16,673 bases of DNA, taken from the NCBI GenBank assembly GCA_946401765.1, contig CAMIVJ010000016.1, forward strand, positions 1 to 16,673, given 5' to 3'. This DNA comes from an uncultured bacterium (GTDB taxonomy: Bacteria; Verrucomicrobiota; Kiritimatiellia; RFP12; UBA1067). The position numbers and the translations under genes are program-made. Positions 7,363 through 13,451 of the stretch are shown piece after piece (positions within the stretch are counted from its first letter, which is position 1; each line of letters begins with the position of its first letter). The notes under the pieces are model-generated. The model saw nothing but the letters and a program-made list of their open reading frames with translations. It made no database searches and had not been told where the DNA came from.

Positions 7363-8847
7363 CTAGTATGGAGATGACGAGTATGGGTGCTTCACCACAT
7401 CGCCGGAATCGCGGTAGTCGAGCATGCCGTCCTTGATGAAGTACTCTACTTTCACGGCCTCCTTGGGGGTGCCGTTTGCCCACGCCGCGATAACGCGTTC
7501 GCCTGAAGGGCGGAAGAAGCGGTCGGCGAAGACGGACCCGCTGCGCCTGCGCTGGATTGTGACTATGCGCCCCTTCCCGTCGAGGTCGAAGGAGTCGATC
7601 CAGTCGCGCGGCGTGCAGAGCGGCGTGAGCGCCATGCGGAACGGATCGTCGAGGTCCACCCTGCTCTGATAGTTGATCTCGCGTATCATCCCGGTCGAGT
7701 AGAAGTCGCTCACAGCATCCGGCGGCTGGAAGAACGATATGATCGCGGGCGGTCCCCACGGCCCTCCGCCAATTCGCGAGAACACGGCCACGTCAAGCCT
7801 TGCCGACATGTATCTGCGGTTCACCAATATCTCGGCGAAGCCTGCCTTCGGAGTCAGGCTGGGGTCGCCTCTGTACGCCTGGATCTTCTGGAGCCCACGG
7901 CCGTGCACCACCTTCCACGCATACTCGACGTGCGCGGTGGAGGCAGCCCACGTGCGCGCGCAAAAGCGGAACGTGCGCACCTGCTCCGGGGCGCGCAGCA
8001 CCACTGCGATTGCGAAAGGCGTGGAGAACGTCTCCTCCTTCTGGGGGTCGGCGTAGTCGCGCCCAGGAATCTTCCGCGGAATCGGGAAGCGCTCGTATTC
8101 GTCATAGACGGACATGATGTACGCGATTGGCGGCACGTCGCGCAGCGTGAGGCGTGCGGCTGCATTGGTGAGCGCCGCAACGTCAAAGTGGTTTGTGGTG
8201 AACACCGCGGGATGGACGGACGGCGTGAAATAGCTCGCGCCGCTCGCCAGACCATCCGCAAGCGTGCGCCTCACGAGCCACTGCATCACCGGCCCGAGAG
8301 CGCTTTTCTCGCGCAGCACGCGCAGAGTCTCCTCCTGCATGGAGTTCGTCATCGCATCGAGCGCAGAGCGCACGGATTCTACATGTCCCCTCGCACCGAC
8401 CACGGGAATGTGGAAAGGCACGTTGGCGGGGATGAAGTCCGACGTGACACGGCGCGTGTACCGGCCAGCAGAACGCTCGTTCCACGCGGCGGGGCCCACG
8501 TATGTGACGGCAAGCGTGTTGCGCATGTATGCGTCGGAGAGCTTCTGCGCCTCGGCGGCGTCGATCATGGAGGCGAGGTTGAACTCCACAGGCTCGGGCG
8601 GAGGGGCTGGTGGCGCGGCGGGAGGCGCCGGAGGTTGAGGCAATGCCTTCTTCGGGACCGCTTCCTTCGGGACCGCTTCGGCCGGAGGCTGCGGCTTGGC
8701 CTGTTGCTGGGGAGCAGGCGCCGCCGGAGCGGTGCGTTCGGCCACTGCATCGCGGACAACTGCGTTGAAGTCCGTCGCGGCGGCGAATGCGCCGCTCCAC
8801 AGTGAAAGCATGGATGCCATGCAGATCGTCGTCGTCAAGGCTCTCAT
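7363..8847 (-). CDS. Exported protein of unknown function with Pro/Ala-rich linker
   Basis: A 494-residue protein not recognised as any family. It starts with a signal peptide (about 1-23, ending near SGAFAAA), then a flexible Pro/Ala/Gln/Lys-rich linker (about 40-88, with EAVPK repeats and PPAPPAAPPAPPPEP). A folded domain of about 400 residues follows that is rich in aromatic and beta-type sequence and has no further membrane segment. The linker resembles periplasm- or wall-spanning spacers (TonB-like in composition), but no TonB C-terminal domain is recognised. The ATG overlaps the TGA of the ABC ATPase gene (ATGA), and AGGAGG lies about ten bases upstream. It should therefore be made together with the transporter and may be its surface or periplasmic partner, though it does not look like a standard substrate-binding protein. 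It is the last gene before the terminator hairpin. Confidence 0.85.
   Translation of the reverse strand: MRALTTTICMASMLSLWSGAFAAATDFNAVVRDAVAERTAPAAPAPQQQAKPQPPAEAVPKEAVPKKALPQPPAPPAAPPAPPPEPVEFNLASMIDAAEAQKLSDAYMRNTLAVTYVGPAAWNERSAGRYTRRVTSDFIPANVPFHIPVVGARGHVESVRSALDAMTNSMQEETLRVLREKSALGPVMQWLVRRTLADGLASGASYFTPSVHPAVFTTNHFDVAALTNAAARLTLRDVPPIAYIMSVYDEYERFPIPRKIPGRDYADPQKEETFSTPFAIAVVLRAPEQVRTFRFCARTWAASTAHVEYAWKVVHGRGLQKIQAYRGDPSLTPKAGFAEILVNRRYMSARLDVAVFSRIGGGPWGPPAIISFFQPPDAVSDFYSTGMIREINYQSRVDLDDPFRMALTPLCTPRDWIDSFDLDGKGRIVTIQRRRSGSVFADRFFRPSGERVIAAWANGTPKEAVKVEYFIKDGMLDYRDSGDVVKHPYSSSPY
8651..8680. repeat. 15-bp tandem duplication in the linker of the exported protein
   Basis: TTCGGGACCGCTTCC at 8651-8665 is followed by TTCGGGACCGCTTCG at 8666-8680, 14 of 15 bases identical. 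It encodes the repeated EAVPK pentapeptide of the Pro/Ala-rich linker, is in frame, and can change linker length without breaking the gene. Confidence 0.8.
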
Positions 8848-9563
8848 CGTTCACACTCCTCCTGTGTATCGTCAAGGTATCTGGACATCACTTCGGCGGG
8901 CGCGCCGTCAGCGGCGATGCGCCCTTCACGCAGCAGAACGGCGCGCGTGAAGAAGCCGCGTGGCAGCGGAAACTCGTGTATTGTCATCACGATGGTGCGT
9001 CCAATGCGCCGAAGAAGTTCGAAGAACGCGGCGCGGCCCGCTGCATCGATGTGCGCCGTGGGCTCGTCAAGCAGAAGCGCGGGCGCGCCCGTGGCGAGGG
9101 CGAAGGCGATGGACGCGCGGCGCAGCTCGCCGCTTGAGAGGGCGTCCATGCGTCTGCGCGCGAGAGCCTCGGCGCCGACGGAAGCGATTGCCGCATCGAC
9201 AGCCGCTTCGTCTGCCGGGGCGGGACGCCTCCATGCGCTCAGACGTGGCGTGCGGCCAAGCATCACGTAGTCGCGCACCGTGAGGGCGGGCATGGGTTCG
9301 TCGTCCGAAGGCACAAACACGCACCCAGGCGTGCCGTCCGCCTCAGCGTCCGCCACGCGCGCAAGTTCGCCAAGGAGAGTGGTCTTTCCCGCGCCGTTAG
9401 GCCCGATCACCGCCATGCGCTCGCCAGGCGCCACCGCCAAGGACACGTCGCAGAGCGCCACGCGCGCCCCTTCCGGCGGACGCCCGCCTGGCGCGCACAC
9501 GCGCGCTCCCGCCCGCCGCGGATCGAAGAATACCGTCCTGTGCGCGAGTTCAAGCATTCTCAT
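8844..9563 (-). CDS. ABC transporter ATPase, FecE/BtuD-like, with non-canonical Q-loop
   Basis: A 239-residue nucleotide-binding subunit of a type II (iron-siderophore/B12-like) ABC importer. Walker A is GPNGAGKT (54-61), the signature is LSSGE (142-146, normally LSGGE), Walker B is ALLLDEP (162-168, with Glu167), and the switch His is 196. TVRDYVMLGR (95-104) is the family's usual segment after the Q-loop. Where VPQ is expected the protein has VPSDDE, so the Q-loop Gln is replaced by Ser86. Residues 11-34 form an unusual Arg/Gly/Pro-rich insertion. The frame is open upstream to 10031, but the ATG at 9563 overlaps the permease TGA (ATGA) and is the true start. The downstream exported-protein gene overlaps the stop in the same way. 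The substrate cannot be told. Confidence 0.93.
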   Translation of the reverse strand: MRMLELAHRTVFFDPRRAGARVCAPGGRPPEGARVALCDVSLAVAPGERMAVIGPNGAGKTTLLGELARVADAEADGTPGCVFVPSDDEPMPALTVRDYVMLGRTPRLSAWRRPAPADEAAVDAAIASVGAEALARRRMDALSSGELRRASIAFALATGAPALLLDEPTAHIDAAGRAAFFELLRRIGRTIVMTIHEFPLPRGFFTRAVLLREGRIAADGAPAEVMSRYLDDTQEECER

Positions 9564-10420
9564 CTTCCCCCGCGCGGACACTCCGCCCCTCTTCTCAGGC
9601 AGAGCAGATACAGAAAGAACGGCGAACCGCACAATGCGCACACCACGCCCGCCGAGAGCTCCTTCGGCAGCTTGCCCGACACACCGTGCGCCGCCAGCAG
9701 GAACAGCGCCCCGAACATAGCCGAAAGCGGAAGGTACGCGCGATGGTTCGCGCCAAAGAGCCTGCGCACCACATGCGGCACCACAAGCCCCAGAAATCCT
9801 ATAGCACCCGCAAGCGCCACGCTCGCGGCCGTCGCGAGCGAAGCGGCGCCAAGCGCCACCAGGCGCGTGCGGCGCACGTTCACGCCGAGCGTCCGCGCCA
9901 TAGTCTCGCCAAGCGACAGCGCGTTGAGAGCGCGCGACTGCGAATACACCGCGACGAACGCCGCCGCGGCGCACACGCTCGCCACCGCAAGCGCGGCCGG
10001 ACGTACCGAGCGAAGATCGCCGAACAGCCACTTAGAAAGCCGCGCGAAGGTGGCCGGCTCTGCAAACGACATAACCAGCATGTACAACGATCCCGTGAAA
10101 GAGCCAGCCACGAAACCAGCCAGTATCACGGTCTCTCCCGCGAACGCCGCGCCGCCCCTGCGCTTTGACGCGACATACGATATGCCGCACACTAGCGAAA
10201 GCGAGAAGACAGATCCCATGAAACCGGCCACGGGCAGGACGAACGCCCCCGCGCCCTCTAGCCCAAAGTGCATCGCGAGAGCCGTGAAGAGCGACGCGCC
10301 GCCCACCAGGCCCAGCATGTACGGCTCGGCCAGCGGATTACGCAGGACGCTCTGGAGGGTGGCACCCGCCGTTGCGAGCGCGGCGCCAACCACCAAGGCG
10401 GCTATGGCCGATACCATCAT
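9560..10420 (-). CDS. FecCD/BtuC-family ABC permease lacking the usual N-terminus
   Basis: A 286-residue, highly hydrophobic protein of the FecCD family (usually 320-340 residues), the membrane channel of siderophore, haem or cobalamin importers. Visible motifs are LVVGAALATAGATLQSVLRNPLA (within 9-31, with RNPLAEP at 27-33), followed by YMLGLVGGAS, and near the C-terminus GFLGLVVPHVVRRL, the coupling-helix region that contacts the ATPase. Relative to BtuC it begins about 57 residues late. The first membrane helix and the RLPR motif are absent. The bases upstream in all frames encode the end of the beta-helix protein, so the missing part is not hidden by a frameshift. The start at 10420 has GGAGG seven bases upstream and follows a six-codon mini-ORF. 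The ATPase gene overlaps the stop. Confidence 0.9.
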   Translation of the reverse strand: MMVSAIAALVVGAALATAGATLQSVLRNPLAEPYMLGLVGGASLFTALAMHFGLEGAGAFVLPVAGFMGSVFSLSLVCGISYVASKRRGGAAFAGETVILAGFVAGSFTGSLYMLVMSFAEPATFARLSKWLFGDLRSVRPAALAVASVCAAAAFVAVYSQSRALNALSLGETMARTLGVNVRRTRLVALGAASLATAASVALAGAIGFLGLVVPHVVRRLFGANHRAYLPLSAMFGALFLLAAHGVSGKLPKELSAGVVCALCGSPFFLYLLCLRRGAECPRGGR

Positions 10421-10437
10421 GCCCGCGCCTCCGTCAT
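10417..10437 (-). CDS. Six-codon mini-ORF bridging beta-helix gene and permease
   Basis: MTEARA. Its ATG (10437-10435) overlaps the beta-helix stop as TGATG, its TGA (10419-10417) overlaps the permease ATG as ATGA, and a perfect AGGAGG (10445-10450) lies seven bases before its ATG. It is arranged as a relay for translational coupling, or it is a remnant of a deleted longer cistron. Expression is an inference from layout; such a short ORF could be chance. Confidence 0.35.
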   Translation of the reverse strand: MTEARA

Positions 10438-10450
10438 CAGCGCGCCTCCT
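10428..10450 (-). promoter_or_regulatory. Two consecutive Shine-Dalgarno sequences
   Basis: AGGAGG (10445-10450) is spaced seven bases from the mini-ORF ATG at 10437. GGAGG (10428-10432) is spaced seven bases from the permease ATG at 10420. Together they support both starts and fix the short form of the permease. Confidence 0.6.
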
Positions 10451-12611
10451 TGAACTCCGGGCAAGTGGCGTCGGCCCTGCGGATCCAGGCCGCGTCGCCG
10501 TATACGCCGGCTGCGGAGATGTCGAACGGACGGAACCCGGCCTTGACGACAGGCGACCCCGGCTTCAGCCTGAAGTCGCGACGATCGGCGTCCACGAACA
10601 GCGGATCCGCCACGAGTCCGTGCAGGTCTCTGCCCTTCGCCTGCCACTCGGCGAACGTCTTGCCGTTGAACGACGGCGCGCCTTTTGCCATCCACCAGAA
10701 GTTGTCCACCCAGTTGATCTTCCCCGTCTCGTTCAGCGTGGCGCCGTACTTCGCGAAGACCGGCCCCTGGTTCCAGTAGATGATGTTGCGCTCCGCCGTG
10801 AACGAGAGATGCGGCTCTGCGCGGGTGAGCGCCACCTGGCACTGGCGGCTGAAGGCGAGAATGTTGTTCCTAAGCACATTGTTTCTTCCGTAGTGCTGAT
10901 GGAACGACGAGTCCTTGGTGTCGTACACGAGATTGTTCTCCATCACCACGCCCTCGCTGCCTTCGTCTGGGTAGAGCCCCCACCCGCCGTAGGAATAGGA
11001 ATCGACGGCGTGGATGACGTTGTTCGAGACGCACGTGCCGAACGACGTGCCGAGCGTGTAGAGCCCGCCCATGTCGCTCAGCACTCCCTGGCCGATCTTG
11101 CGGATCCTGCAGAACGCGAGCGTGTTGCCCTGCGCCATGCTGCCGGCGTATCCCCACACCCAGCCGATCGAGACGCCTGTGTAGTAGTAGTCGCTGATCT
11201 CGCAGTGCGTGATGGAATTGAACGGCGACGCGCCGATCCACACGCCCACGCCCGAGGCGTGCACACGCCCCCCGTGCGAGAGGATGCAGTTGTCCACCAC
11301 GTTCCATCCGGTGCCGCGTGCGTTCGCAAGGCCCATCACGTGCTCGCCGGGGCCAACCGGCTGCGTGGCGCCCGGCAGGCCGATGCGCACTCCGCCCGCG
11401 CCAGTATCCATCACCGCACAGCGCTCCACGCGGTTGGACGTGCAGCCCTCCCTCAGCCAGATTCCGTACTCGCCCACATGCGCCACCTCGCAGCCGCGCA
11501 TCACCACTCTGCGCGCGCCGTCCATGAGCACTGCGGCCTCGGTGTGGGCAGCGGCCTGGCATGGAGTCCATTCGCTCGGACGCATTGAGCCGGTTTCGTA
11601 CCCGGCGGAATCTGGGATTCCTGTGCGGCCCTTGAATCCCGCGCGGCGGGGGGAATCCGCAAACTCAAACGCAATGTTCTCGAATACGACGTCGTGCACG
11701 AAGCTGTCCTTCGCGGGTTCGCCCGCCACGCGAAGAAGCTGGCCAAGTCCGGGCACCGGGTACTGGAAGCGCGTCTTGCCGGGCGTCTCGCCACGGCGCG
11801 GAATGTACAGAATCTTCTTCGCGCAGCCGTCGTACAGCCATTCGCCCGGCGCGTCCAGCGCGGCCGGCACGTTCTCGACGTAGTACGTGGAGGCGGTGGT
11901 CCAGCTGTTCCACTTCGGGAGCGTGCGCCCCTGCGTGCGCACTACGCCGTTCTCGAAGCCAAGCACGATGCGACGCGTTGTGTCCCACTTGTGATGCACT
12001 ACGATGTGGGCGAACTGCAGCGACTCGGCCGGCGACGCGGCGAGCGGCGCGAGGTCGCCATCACGCGCCGTAAGCTCCATGCGCGCGACATCGCCGCCGA
12101 GCGGAGTCTCCTTCGTGGCCTTGGGCACGAGAAAGCCCGCATTGGGATGGCGCGCGCGCTGCGCGCGCCGTCCGTCCACGAAAAGATGCTCGAACCAGAG
12201 GGGACGACCGCCGGAACCGGTCGGCACGTCAACCTCCCAGCGTCCATCGGGGCGAACGCGCCAGCCCTTCAGCTCGCGCGCGCCGACGATGCGGGCTGAA
12301 CCATCGGCAGGTCCGCGCCATGTGACGGGCGCATCCGGCGAGCCGGAGTCTTCAGGAAGAATTGTCAGCGGCTCGTCGACGGGGTATTCGCCCGCGGCGA
12401 GCGAGATCGTCCACGGTCCGCCATCCGGCGCATTCTTTCTCAGCGCGCGCAGCGCGGCCTGCGCCTCGCACGGCGTCGCGAACGGATGCGCCGCGGTGCC
12501 ATCGCGCTCTGCGGCGGCTCCGGGCGCAACGAAGACCGTGCGCTCTGCGGCATAGGATGTGCCGCAGGCGAAAACGGCGGCCACTGCACTTAAGACAAAC
12601 TTGTTTTTCAT
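10437..12611 (-). CDS. Exported right-handed beta-helix protein, GH141-like
   Basis: A 724-residue secreted protein. The N-terminus is a signal peptide (1-22; Cys16 could alternatively be a lipidation site, but the box VFAC is poor). The N-terminal third contains SPDAPVTWRGP, a GWR...W segment, EHLFVDGRRAQRARHPNAGF and WLYDGCAKKILYIPRRGE, arranged as in GH141 enzymes (families with fucosidase and xylanase members). From about residue 315 to 640 there are regularly spaced beta-helix coils with Asn ladders, such as VERCAVMDTGAGGVRIG, VDNCILSHGG and VMENNLVYDT. It ends in a C-terminal segment resembling AxPLFVDxxxxDFRLKPGSP, common in this class. A carbohydrate substrate is likely; whether it is an active glycosidase cannot be decided by eye. 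It starts a four-gene block and has no SD; see the promoter at 12618-12646. Confidence 0.88.
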   Translation of the reverse strand: MKNKFVLSAVAAVFACGTSYAAERTVFVAPGAAAERDGTAAHPFATPCEAQAALRALRKNAPDGGPWTISLAAGEYPVDEPLTILPEDSGSPDAPVTWRGPADGSARIVGARELKGWRVRPDGRWEVDVPTGSGGRPLWFEHLFVDGRRAQRARHPNAGFLVPKATKETPLGGDVARMELTARDGDLAPLAASPAESLQFAHIVVHHKWDTTRRIVLGFENGVVRTQGRTLPKWNSWTTASTYYVENVPAALDAPGEWLYDGCAKKILYIPRRGETPGKTRFQYPVPGLGQLLRVAGEPAKDSFVHDVVFENIAFEFADSPRRAGFKGRTGIPDSAGYETGSMRPSEWTPCQAAAHTEAAVLMDGARRVVMRGCEVAHVGEYGIWLREGCTSNRVERCAVMDTGAGGVRIGLPGATQPVGPGEHVMGLANARGTGWNVVDNCILSHGGRVHASGVGVWIGASPFNSITHCEISDYYYTGVSIGWVWGYAGSMAQGNTLAFCRIRKIGQGVLSDMGGLYTLGTSFGTCVSNNVIHAVDSYSYGGWGLYPDEGSEGVVMENNLVYDTKDSSFHQHYGRNNVLRNNILAFSRQCQVALTRAEPHLSFTAERNIIYWNQGPVFAKYGATLNETGKINWVDNFWWMAKGAPSFNGKTFAEWQAKGRDLHGLVADPLFVDADRRDFRLKPGSPVVKAGFRPFDISAAGVYGDAAWIRRADATCPEFKEAR

Positions 12612-12617
12612 ACGCCA

Positions 12618-12646
12618 ATTATACCAAAGCGCACGAAGGCATACAA
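12618..12646 (-). promoter_or_regulatory. Extended -10 promoter giving a probable leaderless mRNA
   Basis: On the minus strand a perfect TATAAT (12618-12623), preceded by TGG (extended -10), is 17 bases from TTGTAT (12641-12646, 3 of 6 to the -35 consensus). Only six bases separate the -10 from the ATG at 12611, so the expected transcription start is at or next to the A of ATG. There is no ribosome-binding sequence in that gap. The beta-helix gene and probably the whole block down to 7363 would start here. Confidence 0.72.
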
Positions 12647-12757
12647 GCCCCGCGTTTTCACGTGCGTCTTTTGTCCTTCGCCTGCCTGTGGAGCCGCAAG
12701 GCTTCGAAACTTCCCTAATGCGCGGCTAACAGAATAATGATACACTATGAGCCAACG

Positions 12758-12762
12758 AAAGG
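12758..12762 (+). promoter_or_regulatory. Shine-Dalgarno deciding the response-regulator start
   Basis: AAAGG eight bases before the ATG at 12771. The in-frame ATG at 12747 has no ribosome site and would add eight residues before the receiver domain. In the shared 12612-12770 region no convincing plus-strand -35/-10 pair was found; AATAAT at 12733-12738 is the best -10-like sequence but has no good partner. Confidence 0.6.
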
Positions 12763-12770
12763 CACGCTTC

Positions 12771-13451
12771 ATGAACAACCTCGCGAACATTCTCATCGTG
12801 GAGGACGACTCCACAATCCGCACGATCCTGCAGATGCTTCTGCGAAGCGTGGGCTTCACCCACGTGCGCAGCGCGGCGCGCGGCGACGAAGGCCTGGACG
12901 CCATCCGCCGCGAGCCGCCGCAGCTTGTGCTCCTTGACCTCATGCTTCCCGGCCTGGACGGCCTCACCGTGTGCCGCCGCGTGCGCGAAGACCCAACGCT
13001 CGCCGACGTGCGCATCATCATGCTCACCGCCAAGAGCGAGGACGAAGACGTCGTGCGCGGCCTGGAGCTCGGCGCCGACGACTACGTCACCAAACCCTTC
13101 TCCCGCGAAGTGCTGCTCGCCCGCATCAACGCCGTCCTTCGCCGCAACGACCCCCTCGCTGCCGGACGCGACCTCGACGGCCTACGCATCGATTCGCGCG
13201 CCGGATCCGCCTCCCTCAACGGCGAGCTGCTCACCCTCACGCGCGGCGAGTTCCGCCTTGTCGCCCTTCTCGCCTCTCGTCCAGGCCGCGTATACACCCG
13301 CAGCCAGATCATCGACGCCGTGCAGGACGAGGAGAAGAGCGTGACCGAACGCACCGTGGACGTCCAGCTCGTCGGTCTCCGCAAGAAGCTCGGCGCATGG
13401 GCATCGCACATCGAGACCATCCGCGGCGTGGGATACAGGGTGAAGCCATGA
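12771..13451 (+). CDS. OmpR/PhoB-family response regulator
   Basis: A 226-residue cytoplasmic transcription factor. The receiver domain (about 5-118) has the acidic pair Asp12/Asp13, phospho-acceptor Asp56 in VLLDLMLPGLDG, Thr86 in MLTAK and Lys108 in VTKPF, all the residues needed for phosphotransfer. The winged-helix domain (about 125-224) has LTLTRGEFRLVALL, SQIIDAV and the recognition segment TERTVDVQLVGLRKKLG, ending with the family's ETIRGVGYRVKP. It is closest by eye to PhoB/RegX-type proteins but cannot be assigned to a stimulus. The histidine kinase gene starts inside its stop codon (ATGA), so the pair is coupled. It is divergent from the leaderless beta-helix operon and could control it, although no direct-repeat binding box was identified. 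Confidence 0.95.
   Translation: MNNLANILIVEDDSTIRTILQMLLRSVGFTHVRSAARGDEGLDAIRREPPQLVLLDLMLPGLDGLTVCRRVREDPTLADVRIIMLTAKSEDEDVVRGLELGADDYVTKPFSREVLLARINAVLRRNDPLAAGRDLDGLRIDSRAGSASLNGELLTLTRGEFRLVALLASRPGRVYTRSQIIDAVQDEEKSVTERTVDVQLVGLRKKLGAWASHIETIRGVGYRVKP

Noticed and set aside
9564..10031. N-terminal extension of the ABC ATPase
   Set aside because: The extra 156 residues are an out-of-frame reading of the permease gene. The ATGA junction at 9563 gives the natural start.
10417..10842. Minus-strand 141-codon frame as the missing permease N-terminus
   Set aside because: It is Arg/Gly-rich, out of frame within the beta-helix gene, has no hydrophobic helix, and ends in a different frame from the permease.
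9540..11588. Plus-strand open frame of 682 codons
   Set aside because: Antisense to the permease and beta-helix genes, both of which have strong family motifs; no domain or ribosome site.
12149..12169. Perfect 9-bp GC hairpin with 3-base loop
   Set aside because: It lies inside the beta-helix coding region and encodes an Arg/Ala-rich segment; it is explained by GC-rich codons and has no U-run.
12733..12738. AATAAT as the -10 of the response-regulator promoter
   Set aside because: No acceptable -35 at 16-18 bases; kept only as a remark.
12971..13447. N-terminal extension of the histidine kinase frame
   Set aside because: Arg/His/Pro-rich out-of-frame reading of the response regulator. The kinase starts at the ATGA overlap with a clear membrane helix.
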